Source of the DNA: Clostridiales bacterium
GTDB taxonomy: Bacteria > Bacillota > Clostridia > Christensenellales > Aristaeellaceae
Length of the DNA stretch: 51,545 nucleotides
Assembly: GCA_004556545.1 (NCBI GenBank)
Contig: SFGO01000006.1
Span: forward strand, 1 to 51,545
Direction: 5' to 3'
Shown here: in pieces, positions 15,568-24,452 of the stretch
Numbering within the stretch: the first letter of the stretch is position 1
Layout: each line of letters starts with the position of its first letter
The notes under the pieces: generated by a model
The model's input: only the letters and a program-made list of their open reading frames with translations
The model's database searches: none
Told to the model about the DNA's origin: nothing
Made by a program: the position numbers and the translations under genes

Positions 15568-15948
15568 TTACGCCTCCACCAACGCCACGGCTTCGATTTC
15601 CACCAGGCCGCCCATGGGCAGCGCGGCCACCTGCACGCAACTGCGGGCAGGATAATCGCCGTCAAAGAACTGGGCATATACCGTATTGACCGTTTGGAAA
15701 TCTGCCAGCTCCTTGACAAAGATGGTGGTTTTGATGACGTCGCCGTAAGAAGCGCCCGCGGTCTTGAGAATTTCTCCCACATTGCGCATGGAGGCCCGTG
15801 CCTGGGCTTCCACGCCCTCCGCCAGCTTGCCGGTTTCCATATCGATTCCCAGTTGGCCGGAAGTACAGACCAGATTTCCCGCTTTCCAGCCCTGCGCATA
15901 GGGGCCGATGGCGGCGGGGGCCTTGTCCGTATGAAGTACCTGTTTCAT
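15568..15948 (-). CDS. RidA family reactive-intermediate deaminase
   Basis: 126-residue protein that forms trimers and hydrolyses enamine/imine intermediates such as 2-aminoacrylate released by PLP enzymes. Full-length family match: MKQVLHTDKAPAAIGPYAQG at the N-terminus, SGQLGIDMETG, and the key arginine in YPARSCVQVAALPMGGLVEIEAVA. RBS AAGGAGG nine bases before the ATG. The gene starts immediately beside the stop of the family 2 glycosidase and ends six bases before the ATP-grasp ligase, so the four genes form one transcription unit. Confidence 0.93.
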   Translation of the reverse strand: MKQVLHTDKAPAAIGPYAQGWKAGNLVCTSGQLGIDMETGKLAEGVEAQARASMRNVGEILKTAGASYGDVIKTTIFVKELADFQTVNTVYAQFFDGDYPARSCVQVAALPMGGLVEIEAVALVEA

Positions 15949-15949
15949 C

Positions 15950-17707
15950 TTATTTTTCCTCCTTGATGGAATGATTTTCCTCTGCGCCCGCTTCCAGCAG
16001 ACGGCGGTTCAGCTCCCGCAGGGGCTCCTCCGGCAGCTTGACGACCCGCCGGTCATAGGTCATGACGCCGTTCAGCTCGTCCTCCACGTCGGTCATCTGC
16101 GTATAGACGGCGGCGCACAGTCCTTTGGGGATGGCGGGCAGGATTTGCTCCTCCATCAGCTTCCGATAGGCCTGCCACAGCGCCTCTCGATCAGAAAAGC
16201 CCTTGTAGCCGTAGTTTACGTTGTTCCAGCAGTGACCCTCCAAGCGCAGATTGTAGCCGCCGAATTCGCTCAGGATGACGGCGCGGCCCAGCTTGTCCGG
16301 GCGAAACCGATAGGGCCGGAAATACACGTGCAGGCTTTGAATCTCGCCGATCTTCTGGTCGTGCCAGCCGCTAGCATGATCGATAGGGCGGCTTTCGTCC
16401 ACCGAACGGATGATGCGGCAGGCGTCCGCCGCGTCAAACTGGCCCCAGCCTTCATTAAAGGGCACCCACAGCACGATGGAGGGCACGCTTTCCAGCTGCG
16501 TGACCATTTCCTTCAGCTCCGTGCGGTATTCCTCCCGCCCCTGTTCGCTTTCCCGGGCGAATTTCCGATAGCGGTGATCCCGATGATGAATGCCCGTGAT
16601 CAGCGGAAAGCTGATGGTGGAAAAACGGTATTTCCCGCCGCCGTTGGGCATGTCCTGCCACACCAGCAGCCCCAGACGGTCGCAGTGGTAGTACCAGCGC
16701 ATAGGCTCCACCTTGATGTGCTTGCGCAGCATATTGTAGCCCAGCTTTTTGGCCGTTTGAAGGTCGAAAATCATCGCTTCATCCGAAGGCGCGGTATACA
16801 AGCCGTCGGGCCAATAACCCTGATCCAGCAGTCCGTTGTGAAAGCAGGGCCGGTTGTTCAGGTACAGGCGGCGGATCCCGTCCTTCCCGGCGCGGACTTC
16901 CGTTTTGCGCATGGCAAAGTAGCTTTCTACCCGATCGTCGCCGAAGGAAAGTTCCAGCGGGTACAGCCACGGGTCTTCCGGGCTCCACAGGCGCGGCTCC
17001 CGCACCGGCAGGCGCACGGGCTTTCCGGCGGAAAAAGCGAAGCGTTCGCCCTGCAATACGGCAGTTCCCTCGCCCGGACGGCTGGCGAACACGGTCAATT
17101 CGATCTCTTCCCGGTCAATATCCGGGATCAGGCGCACCCGCTGCATGTAGGCTTCCGGCACTCCTTCCATCCAGACCGTCTGCCAGATGCCGCTTTGAGG
17201 CGTGTACCAGATGCCGCCCCGGCGGCGGCTCTGCTTGCCCCGGCTGTGCCAGGAAGCGTCCGTATCGTCATGCGCTCGGACAATCAGCTCGTTTTCCGGC
17301 TGCAAAAAGTCCGTCGCATCCACGGTAAAGGCATTGTAGCCGCCGCGATGCTCCCCGGCCTTCTGTCCGTTGACAAATACCGCCGCCTCCTGATCCACCG
17401 CGCCGAAGTGGAGCAGAAGCCGCTTGCCCTCATTTCCCTTTTCCGGCAGGGAAAAATGCCTGCGATACCAGAGGGTCTCCCCGGGCTGGAGCGTGCGCCC
17501 CACGCCGCTTAATTCGCTTTCAGGCGAGAAGGGCACCAGAATGGAGCCGTCCCAGCTTTCCGGGAAGGCTTCTTCGGGCCGGGTGGGCCGGATGGCATAT
17601 TCCCACAGGCCGTTCAGGCATTGCCAGCTTTCCCGCCGAAGCTGGGGTCTGGGATATTCCGAAAGAGGCATTTCCCGGTTCAGGGCTTCTCCAAAGGGCG
17701 TCAGCAT
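15950..17707 (-). CDS. Glycoside hydrolase family 2 protein (beta-galactosidase/glucuronidase-like)
   Basis: Retaining exo-glycosidase, 585 residues, probably cytoplasmic because no signal peptide is visible. Domain order is the classic one: sugar-binding jelly roll (about 20-180, with ETLWYRRHFSLP and LHFGAVDQEAAVFVNG), an immunoglobulin-like domain (about 185-275) and a TIM barrel. The acid/base glutamate lies in WVPFNEGWGQFD and the nucleophile glutamate in VILSEFGGYN. Substrate specificity (galactoside, glucuronide, mannoside or arabinoside) is not decided by these motifs. The start at 17707 follows AAAGGAGAAGGAG. First gene of the operon with ridA and the ATP-grasp pair. Confidence 0.9.
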   Translation of the reverse strand: MLTPFGEALNREMPLSEYPRPQLRRESWQCLNGLWEYAIRPTRPEEAFPESWDGSILVPFSPESELSGVGRTLQPGETLWYRRHFSLPEKGNEGKRLLLHFGAVDQEAAVFVNGQKAGEHRGGYNAFTVDATDFLQPENELIVRAHDDTDASWHSRGKQSRRRGGIWYTPQSGIWQTVWMEGVPEAYMQRVRLIPDIDREEIELTVFASRPGEGTAVLQGERFAFSAGKPVRLPVREPRLWSPEDPWLYPLELSFGDDRVESYFAMRKTEVRAGKDGIRRLYLNNRPCFHNGLLDQGYWPDGLYTAPSDEAMIFDLQTAKKLGYNMLRKHIKVEPMRWYYHCDRLGLLVWQDMPNGGGKYRFSTISFPLITGIHHRDHRYRKFARESEQGREEYRTELKEMVTQLESVPSIVLWVPFNEGWGQFDAADACRIIRSVDESRPIDHASGWHDQKIGEIQSLHVYFRPYRFRPDKLGRAVILSEFGGYNLRLEGHCWNNVNYGYKGFSDREALWQAYRKLMEEQILPAIPKGLCAAVYTQMTDVEDELNGVMTYDRRVVKLPEEPLRELNRRLLEAGAEENHSIKEEK

Positions 17708-17746
17708 GGTCTCCTTCTCCTTTCCGTCCAGGGGCTGTTTTTTCTG

Positions 17747-17775
17747 AGTATACTCTATCCCCGCCAAAGTTTCAA
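17747..17775 (-). promoter_or_regulatory. Promoter for the glycosidase-ridA-ATP-grasp operon
   Basis: Minus-strand TTGAAA (17775-17770) and TATACT (17752-17747), spacer 17 bases, 40 bases before the start codon. Confidence 0.8.
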
Positions 17776-17830
17776 GGCGGCATGCTTTGCCCTCCGGCTG
17801 AATAGGCTTGCCTGAGCGGAGGGAGAAACA

Positions 17831-19162
17831 ATGAAGCAGAGCGCGGCGAAACAAACCCTGAAAATAACGGCGATCAACGGCGTGGTGCGGGCCCTCGGAA
17901 TGCTTTTGCGCATTCTGCTGTCCCGGCTGCTGGGCGCGGAGATCATGGGCATTGCGGAATTGAGCCAGAGCGTCCACATGCTGGCCATTACCCCGCTGAC
18001 CTCCGGTCTGCCGCTGGCGGTGAGCCGAATGACGGCCAAGGCCAGGCCGGAAGACCGAACCAAACCCCTGCTGGCCGGAATCTGGCTGGTGCGCGCGGCG
18101 GCGCTGGTCCTTGTCCCCCTGATGCTGCTTTTTTCGCCCCAGTTGGCGCGGTTGACCGGCGATGTGCGGGTGCTTCCGTCCCTGTGGTGCAGCGCGCCCT
18201 GCATCCTGATTCTTGGGTATTCGGCGGTGTATAACGGCTACCTGTACGGCGTGGAGCGCAGCCTGCTGCCCGCTTTTTCGGAGCTGGTGGAGCAGCTTTT
18301 CCGGCTGGCGATCTGCGCGGGCCTGCTGCTGGCGCTGCCCCATCTGACGGCCCCCTGGGCGGCGGCGGTGCCGGTCTTTTCCACCATGACCGCCGAGGTG
18401 CTGGGGCTTGCCTTTGTGCTGACCGTCCTCCGTCTGCCCCTGCCGCCTGTGAACTCCGCCCGTGTATGGCGAAAGCCGGTGCTGCGGCTGGCGCTGCCCA
18501 CCACGGGCACCCGGCTTCTGCAAATGCTGCTTCGGGCGGCGGAGGCCGTCTGGATTCCTCTGCGGCTGCAGGCTTCCGGTCTTGCCGCCCGGGAAGCAAC
18601 CGCACGGCTGGGCATGCTTTCCGGCATGGTCATGCCCGTTCTGATGCTGCCCTGCGTGTTCACCGGCTCCCTTTCCATGGTGCTTCTGCCGAGGATCGCG
18701 CTGGCGGAGAAAAATCCCCGGGAGCTGCGGCGGCTGATCGGCAAATGCTTCGGGACCGCCGCGCCCGCCGGGCTGGGAAGCGCCGCAGCCGTCTGGCTGG
18801 CCGCGCCCCTGCTGGCCCGCTGGCTGTACCGTCTTCCGGAGCTGACCCCGCTGTTTCGTTTCGGTGCGCCCCTGTGCCTGCTGTTCGCCTTCGCCCATGT
18901 ATCCGGCGGCGTTCTGTCGGCGCTGGGGCTGCAGAAGCTATCCATGCTGGGCTCCCTGCCCGTTTCCGGGCTGACTCTCCTGCTGATCTGGCTTCTGCCC
19001 GCCCGGCCGGAGTTGCGGCAGTACGGCGTGCTGCTGGCGCAGGGCGTGGGCCAGCTCTGCATGCTTTTCTGGAATCTGGGTGTGCTCGTTTTCCGGCAAA
19101 AGAAACGCCTTTCCCCTGAAAAAGCGGAGAAAGGCGCAGAAGATTTCATTCAGCCCTTGTGA
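17831..19162 (+). CDS. SpoVB-like oligosaccharide flippase family protein
   Basis: Polytopic membrane protein of the MVF/MATE-like exporter superfamily, 443 residues with about 12-14 hydrophobic helices. The N-terminus KITAINGVVRALGMLLRILLSRLLGAEIMGIAELSQ (part quoted from residues 11-46) is that of the SpoVB/polysaccharide-biosynthesis group, which move lipid-linked cell-wall precursors; B. subtilis SpoVB is needed for the spore cortex. Given nearby sporulation genes this role is plausible but not proven. RBS GGAGGGAG precedes the ATG. The 3' end overlaps the convergent methyltransferase gene by 13 bases; the last codons hold a CGCCTTTC/GAAAGGCG inverted repeat. Confidence 0.82.
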   Translation: MKQSAAKQTLKITAINGVVRALGMLLRILLSRLLGAEIMGIAELSQSVHMLAITPLTSGLPLAVSRMTAKARPEDRTKPLLAGIWLVRAAALVLVPLMLLFSPQLARLTGDVRVLPSLWCSAPCILILGYSAVYNGYLYGVERSLLPAFSELVEQLFRLAICAGLLLALPHLTAPWAAAVPVFSTMTAEVLGLAFVLTVLRLPLPPVNSARVWRKPVLRLALPTTGTRLLQMLLRAAEAVWIPLRLQASGLAAREATARLGMLSGMVMPVLMLPCVFTGSLSMVLLPRIALAEKNPRELRRLIGKCFGTAAPAGLGSAAAVWLAAPLLARWLYRLPELTPLFRFGAPLCLLFAFAHVSGGVLSALGLQKLSMLGSLPVSGLTLLLIWLLPARPELRQYGVLLAQGVGQLCMLFWNLGVLVFRQKKRLSPEKAEKGAEDFIQPL

Positions 19163-19884
19163 TAGATTCGTTCGATCTCAGCCGTTTCCCGGCCCTGCGA
19201 GTCGTAGACCACCAGCGGCGGCAGCCAGTGCAGGCCGGGGCGGGCGTTTTTCATGCTTTCCACCAGCACCAGATAGGGCGGCTTTTCCAGCTTGGCGCAG
19301 ACCATGCGCACCCGCTTGGGCTCCAGCCGGCAGCGGCGCAGCTCGTCGCACAGCTCCAGAAAGCGCTGGGCCGGGAACACCATGCTGAGCCGCCCCATGG
19401 TGCGCAGAAGCGCCCCGGCGCTTTTCACGATTTCGCCAAGGGAGGTATCCTGCTCGTGGCGGGCCAGCAGCACCGACTCCGTCTGGCTTTTCAGGGTGCC
19501 GTTCTGCTTGCCGTAGGGCGGATTGCACACCACCGCATGGAAGGTTTCATAGCCGAAAACCTCCGGCGCGTTTCTTAAATCCATGGCATGCACCCGAATG
19601 CGGCTCGACAGGCCGTTCAGCTCCACCGAGCGCCCGACCATCTCCGCCATACCGGGCTGCAGTTCGATGGCTTCAAACTGCGTATCCGGCTGCTGGTGGC
19701 TCAGAAGCAGCGGCAGGATCCCCGTGCCCGTGCCCAGATCGGCAATGCGTTCCCGGGGCCTTGTGCGGGTAAAATCCGCCAGCAGGACGGCGTCCATGCC
19801 AAAGCGGAAGCCGTCCTTTTTTTGCAGAATGTGCAGCCCGTCCAGCTGCAGGTCATCCATTCTTTCTCCCGGTCTCAGTTCCAT
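19150..19884 (-). CDS. tRNA1(Val) adenine-N6 methyltransferase-like protein (TrmN6/YfiC)
   Basis: SAM-dependent methyltransferase of 244 residues. The SAM-binding motif is IADLGTGTGILPLLL (about 38-52), and the amino-methylating signature NPPY is in VVCNPPYGKQN; this pair defines the TrmN6 group that methylates A37 of tRNA-Val. The N-terminus MELRPGERMDDLQLDGLHIL fits the Firmicutes members. The start at 19884 has a GGAGG site and lies 10 bases inside the end of the SpoIID-type gene, so translation may be coupled. It converges with the flippase gene. Confidence 0.88.
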   Translation of the reverse strand: MELRPGERMDDLQLDGLHILQKKDGFRFGMDAVLLADFTRTRPRERIADLGTGTGILPLLLSHQQPDTQFEAIELQPGMAEMVGRSVELNGLSSRIRVHAMDLRNAPEVFGYETFHAVVCNPPYGKQNGTLKSQTESVLLARHEQDTSLGEIVKSAGALLRTMGRLSMVFPAQRFLELCDELRRCRLEPKRVRMVCAKLEKPPYLVLVESMKNARPGLHWLPPLVVYDSQGRETAEIERIYHKG

Positions 19885-22800
19885 GTTCCCTCCTGCGGAT
19901 CCAGGCACTGGGTCAGGCAGTAGCCGGTTTTGGACGCATCGTACATATCGTATTGAATCTCGCACCATGTTTCGCCCCGGCGAATGACGCGCGCCATGGA
20001 GCCTTCCGGCAGCACGGCCAGCTTTTCGCCCCGTTCCCGGCATTCCGTCCAGATAGCCACATAGCTTTCTCCCTGCCGGGGCGCGATCAGCGCCAGGATG
20101 CCGCCCGGCACGTCTTCCATTGTGTCATCCATAACGGGAGCGGGACTGGGCGACGGGCTCGGGCTGGCCGTTGCAGGCGACGTAGGCGCAGGGCTTGGGG
20201 TCGGGGCCGACGTTTCGCCGGAAGCGGGCGTATGGGTTGGCGCAGACGTGGCGGTAGGCGCTGCCGTGACTTCCGCCCCTTCGTATTTCAGATAGCTGGA
20301 AACCACATAGCCTTCTCTGCCGCCGTAGAGGACATGCGCCCAAGTGCCGGTTGTGTCCAGCACCTCTACCAGCGCATGCCGGGGGATGACTGCCAGCACT
20401 CTGGAACCGGATCTGGGCTGCTGACGCAGGTTCAGGCCGCCGGAAACCGTGTTGACCCGCGCCGTTCCCGCCGTGGGGGCGGGGGTTGCGCCGGGGGTGG
20501 GAACCACCGTGGCCGTGCCGGAAGCCAGCGTCAGATAGCAGGTCATGACGTAGCCGTCCAGATCATGATAGCGGATGTAGCACCATTCCGCGCCGTAGGT
20601 CAGAATTTCCACCATGCCGAAGCGGGGAATCTGCATCATCACCGCGCCGCCGGACGAGGGCAGCGTGCGCAGGTTCAGGCCGCCGGAGGCCGTCGTCACC
20701 AGCGCGATCTGCGGCCCGGAAACCGTCGGAGACGGCGAGGGTGCCAAGGTGGGTTCCGGCGTATTTTCGGGCTGCGCCGTGGGCGAAGCAGAAGGAAAAA
20801 CAGAAGGAGAAACGGAAGGCTCTTCCGAAGGGGAAACGGTCGGTTCAGCCGTTGGTTCGGTCGTGGGAGCGGGGGTGGGCGTACTTTCCTGAAGCGTCAG
20901 GAAGGAGGTCATCACATAGCCGGTGCGTCCGCCGTAGCTGACCTGACACCAGCTTTCCCCCACGGACAGCACATCGATCACCATATTGCGGGGAATCACT
21001 GTCAGAATGGGGCTGCCGGTTTTGCCCTCCATGCGCATGTTCAGGCCGCCGGAGACCGTCGTCACCCTCGCCTTTCGGGCAGTTCCGGACGAACCCGGCG
21101 CTTCAGAGCCGCTTTCCAGCCGGACGGCGGACGCGGGCAGATAGCCCATGCTGCCCTCCCAGCTGACCTGCCACCATTCCCCTGTCTGGGAATAGACCGT
21201 CAGCGGGTCGCCCATGGCCAGCAGCACCACGGACGGGGAACTTTCCGACGGCTCCTGCCGCAGATACACCAGCCGGGAGGCCACCGTGGCGGGAACGCCG
21301 GAGGGTCTGGGGGTAGCCGCCGGGCTTTCGGAGGGCGAAGCGCCTTCCGACGGAGCGGGCGTTTCGGTGGGGTTGGGGCTTGCTTCGGGCGTTTGCGCGC
21401 TGTCCTCATAACGAAGGAAGGAACGCATCATATACCCTTCCAGCCCATTCCACTGGATACGGCACCAGGAACCATCGTCGCTGAGCACCGTCACCCGGCT
21501 TCCTGCGGGAAGCTGGGCGATGGCTGCGCCGACGGTGGAGGCCGTGGGACGCAGATTGACGATCCCCGTGCCGTCCGGGGTCGTCACGATAGCCGTTCCG
21601 CTACCGCCGGAGGTGCTCTGCCCCGGATAGACCGTGGTCAGCGCAGAAAGAAAGTTGCGATGGACATAGGCCGTGATGCTCATATACTGTGCATAGGCCC
21701 AATCCCCCGAAAGGGAAAACACCGTCAGCACCGCGCCCGTCGGGGCCGTGCCAAGTTTTTTGGCGCTCAGGCTGGGCTCCTGCCGAAGGTTCACGTAGTC
21801 GTTGGCCGTCACCGTGGCAAAGCCCAGCACCGCCGTCGCGGCTTCCTCCGTGCCCTGAGGCGTGCCGGTAATGACCAGATTTTCCGCGGGCACATAGCCC
21901 TTCAGACTGCCGTACTGCACAAAGCACCAGCTTCCGTCGTTGGCCAACACCTGCACGATGGTTCCGTTGCTCAGAGTGCTGACCATCGACGCGGCGTCGG
22001 ATTTTCCGCTGCGCAGAATCAGCGAGCCGCCGGAAACCAGCTTGACCGTGCCCTTGCAGGCGGCGCCGCCGTCGTTCAGGTCGGCGGGCTCCCGGACGGT
22101 GGTTTCCTCCTCGCCGGAGGACGCGCTGAGGATGGTGCTGGTAAAGCTCTGCTGCACCCGCTGACAGCCCTCATAATAAAAGCCCAGAATTTCGTCGTAG
22201 GTATAGCCCAGCTTGCCCATGTACATAGCGCCCCGCTGGCTCATGCCCACGCCGTGGCCGTAGCGCCGGGCCTGCAGGCTGAAGCCGGAGGCGGTCTCTT
22301 CCACGCTCCACAGCTCGTTTTTGGCGGACTGAATGCTCATGCCCAGCAGGCTTTCCAGCTCGGAAAAAATATCGCAGGTGACGGTCACGTTTTGCAGCCC
22401 CCCGCCGCTGTTTCGGACGGTCAGGGCAAAGTCCATTTTCGTATACAGCCGGCTGGGAGCCTCGTACTTGGGCGTATGGGGCGTAACGCTCTGCAGGGAG
22501 ACGGGCGTAACGCTCTGCCCAAGCTGGGCCGCCGCTTTCTGCTGAAGAAGAGAGATCAGCCCGGAAGGATTGGACGCGCTGGTCAGATCCTTATAGACCG
22601 TCTTTTTCTTCACCGTAGAGCCGGGATTGTCATAATCGAAGGGATCGTCCTTGACGGTAAAATAGGCGTATGCGCCGCTGCCCACGCCGTGGGGCGCGGA
22701 TTCGGTCTGCCCGCCGTTGCTGGCGGAATAATACGTCATGACGTACTCGCCGCCGTACTTTAGCACGATGCCCCGGGTGGAGTCCACGGCGGTAACACAG

Positions 22801-23489
22801 TTGGCGTTGCCCGAGGGCGTGCCCCGGTAGACCTGATCGCTGGTGGTATCCACCACGTCGTAACGGCCCGAGGCGCGGCGGCTCATCATCCGCACGGTGT
22901 AGGTGCGGGCGGCCACCGCCTGCGCCTTCAAAGCCTCCACATTGCTGGAATTGCCCATTTCATAGGGAACCACGCCGTAGAGATAATCCTCGATATACAC
23001 ATGGGCGATCACATAGAGTTTGTAGTTTCCGCTGGACTGCCGCACGGCCTGAAAGGACAGGTCGCCGGGATAGGGATTGCCGCTTTCCCGGGCTTGAGCG
23101 ATCCGGATGCCGTTCGTACCGGCGGTGCTGTGCCGCCGCAGGGAAAAATCGCCGCCCACGTAGATCACCGCGCCGTTCTGGGCCAGCGTCAGCTGCCCGG
23201 AGGCGCTGTTAAAACTGACGGTCAGGCTTGTCCCGCCGGAAAAGGAGCGGGACAGATCTCCGCCCAGACTGTAGCTGCCCGCCACGGTCAGATCCAGCCG
23301 GGAAGGGCTGCCCAGCGAGGACAGCCAGACCCGCACCATGCCGTTCTGCGGCGCGGATTGAGTGGTCAGGGCGGCGGACTGAACCGCCACCTCATTTGTA
23401 GTGGCTGCCCGGGCCGGGACGGCGCCCATCAGCAGGCAAAGAGCCGAAAGAAGGACGGCGATCTTTTGCAGGGCCGTGTGCTTTCGCAT
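19875..23489 (-). CDS. Secreted SpoIID/LytB-domain protein with eight SH3-like repeats
   Basis: Extracytoplasmic protein of 1204 residues. Signal peptide at 1-27 (hydrophobic core LQKIAVLLSALCLLMGAVPA, cleavage at ARA). The SpoIID domain (about 115-445) carries VVPYEMGNSSNVEALKAQAV and the C-terminal motif YGHGVGMSQRGA; SpoIID proteins are lytic transglycosylases acting on denuded glycan during engulfment, and LytB forms activate amidases. After it come eight bacterial SH3 units (starting near residues 475, 560, 640, 720, 795, 910, 1005 and 1135) separated by Pro/Thr/Ser/Ala-rich linkers, suited to binding the wall. The length greatly exceeds B. subtilis SpoIID (about 340). The start at 23489 follows GGAGG eight bases upstream. 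Confidence 0.88.
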   Translation of the reverse strand: MRKHTALQKIAVLLSALCLLMGAVPARAATTNEVAVQSAALTTQSAPQNGMVRVWLSSLGSPSRLDLTVAGSYSLGGDLSRSFSGGTSLTVSFNSASGQLTLAQNGAVIYVGGDFSLRRHSTAGTNGIRIAQARESGNPYPGDLSFQAVRQSSGNYKLYVIAHVYIEDYLYGVVPYEMGNSSNVEALKAQAVAARTYTVRMMSRRASGRYDVVDTTSDQVYRGTPSGNANCVTAVDSTRGIVLKYGGEYVMTYYSASNGGQTESAPHGVGSGAYAYFTVKDDPFDYDNPGSTVKKKTVYKDLTSASNPSGLISLLQQKAAAQLGQSVTPVSLQSVTPHTPKYEAPSRLYTKMDFALTVRNSGGGLQNVTVTCDIFSELESLLGMSIQSAKNELWSVEETASGFSLQARRYGHGVGMSQRGAMYMGKLGYTYDEILGFYYEGCQRVQQSFTSTILSASSGEEETTVREPADLNDGGAACKGTVKLVSGGSLILRSGKSDAASMVSTLSNGTIVQVLANDGSWCFVQYGSLKGYVPAENLVITGTPQGTEEAATAVLGFATVTANDYVNLRQEPSLSAKKLGTAPTGAVLTVFSLSGDWAYAQYMSITAYVHRNFLSALTTVYPGQSTSGGSGTAIVTTPDGTGIVNLRPTASTVGAAIAQLPAGSRVTVLSDDGSWCRIQWNGLEGYMMRSFLRYEDSAQTPEASPNPTETPAPSEGASPSESPAATPRPSGVPATVASRLVYLRQEPSESSPSVVLLAMGDPLTVYSQTGEWWQVSWEGSMGYLPASAVRLESGSEAPGSSGTARKARVTTVSGGLNMRMEGKTGSPILTVIPRNMVIDVLSVGESWCQVSYGGRTGYVMTSFLTLQESTPTPAPTTEPTAEPTVSPSEEPSVSPSVFPSASPTAQPENTPEPTLAPSPSPTVSGPQIALVTTASGGLNLRTLPSSGGAVMMQIPRFGMVEILTYGAEWCYIRYHDLDGYVMTCYLTLASGTATVVPTPGATPAPTAGTARVNTVSGGLNLRQQPRSGSRVLAVIPRHALVEVLDTTGTWAHVLYGGREGYVVSSYLKYEGAEVTAAPTATSAPTHTPASGETSAPTPSPAPTSPATASPSPSPSPAPVMDDTMEDVPGGILALIAPRQGESYVAIWTECRERGEKLAVLPEGSMARVIRRGETWCEIQYDMYDASKTGYCLTQCLDPQEGTWN

Positions 23490-23525
23490 GAATCGTGCCT
23501 CCATTCGTTCGTAATACTTTCGTAA

Positions 23526-24452
23526 TCATTTGGATTGTACCACAGAAGCGCCCGCTTTGTCCATTCCATCCGCATGGAAATTGCTGGTTTCCGTCGAAAA
23601 ACGGCGTTTTTCCGCCGGATGTTCCTCCGTCAAAAGAACGACCATTTCAGGCCCGGAAAGCACCTGAGCCAGTTTGCCGCCTTCCGCGTCAAACCTGTAA
23701 AGAATCGCCGCGCGCTCTGCGGGAAGGGCGCGGAGGCTTCTCAGCAGCTCCACCTTTTCCGGATTTCCCCGGCAGACCAGCGGAATCGCCCGAAGCAGCT
23801 TTCCCTCGGGCCACGGCTTTTTTTCCAGCGCCGAAGCCGCGCTCCGCAGGCTTCCGCCCACGCTGCTCTGCCACGCCGCATAGGCCAGATAAGGCGGCAG
23901 CAGGAACAGCGACAGGTTCACGCTGTCCTGAAACACCCCGGCAACGCCCAGCGCCAGCATGGCCGCCGCCAGCAGGTAGGCCAGCCAGAGCATGCCCTGC
24001 CGGGCCGCTTCTTCCCAGCCCAGCCGCCGGGCCGCGCACAGCAGAAGACGCGCCCCATCCAGCGGCCAGACCGGCAGAACATTCACCAGCGCCATGCCCA
24101 AACTGAAACGGTAAAACAGGCGAAAAAACTCCGCAGGCGGCGCAAAGCGCAGGCACAGTCCCGCGCAGACCGCGCTGAACGGCACGCCTGCCAGCGCGAT
24201 CAGGCATTGCCGTCGGGCCGGGAGCCGTTCAAAGCCCGGCACATCCGCCACGCCGCCGAAGGGCGTCAGCTCGATGCGGCATTCCCTGACCCCGCACAGC
24301 GCCATGGCCAGCACGTGTCCTCCCTCGTGCAGCGCCATAGCCGCAGCCGCCGCCAGCATGCCTGCCGAGGGAAGCAGCAGCAGCCCCAGCGCCGCCAGTG
24401 CGGCTCCTGCCGGATGGATTTTCAGCCGCAGCTTCATCCGCTGGCCGCTCAT
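23526..24452 (-). CDS. spoIVFB: SpoIVFB-like site-2 (M50) intramembrane metalloprotease
   Basis: Intramembrane zinc protease of 308 residues; in B. subtilis SpoIVFB removes the pro-sequence of sigma-K in the mother cell. The zinc motif is His42-Glu-x-x-His46 (LHEGGH) in the second membrane helix, and the third ligand Asp132 lies in NVLPVWPLDGARLL. About six hydrophobic helices occupy residues 13-200, followed by a cytoplasmic C-terminal domain (about 210-308). The start at 24452 overlaps the stop of the preceding SpoIVFA-like gene by four bases, the same pairing as in B. subtilis. A sigK gene is not in this window. Confidence 0.88.
   Translation of the reverse strand: MSGQRMKLRLKIHPAGAALAALGLLLLPSAGMLAAAAAMALHEGGHVLAMALCGVRECRIELTPFGGVADVPGFERLPARRQCLIALAGVPFSAVCAGLCLRFAPPAEFFRLFYRFSLGMALVNVLPVWPLDGARLLLCAARRLGWEEAARQGMLWLAYLLAAAMLALGVAGVFQDSVNLSLFLLPPYLAYAAWQSSVGGSLRSAASALEKKPWPEGKLLRAIPLVCRGNPEKVELLRSLRALPAERAAILYRFDAEGGKLAQVLSGPEMVVLLTEEHPAEKRRFSTETSNFHADGMDKAGASVVQSK
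23534..23563 (-). promoter_or_regulatory. Promoter for the SpoIID/SH3 gene
   Basis: Minus-strand TGGACA (23563-23558) and TACAAT (23539-23534) with an 18-base spacer, inside the last codons of spoIVFB and 45 bases before the start at 23489. It suggests expression in vegetative growth separate from the spoIVF genes. Confidence 0.6.

Noticed and set aside
20098..20900. Repetitive Pro/Thr/Ser/Ala codons in the SpoIID gene as DNA-level repeats or a phase-variable tract.
   Set aside because: The linkers are not exact DNA repeats; they are ordinary low-complexity linkers between SH3 units.
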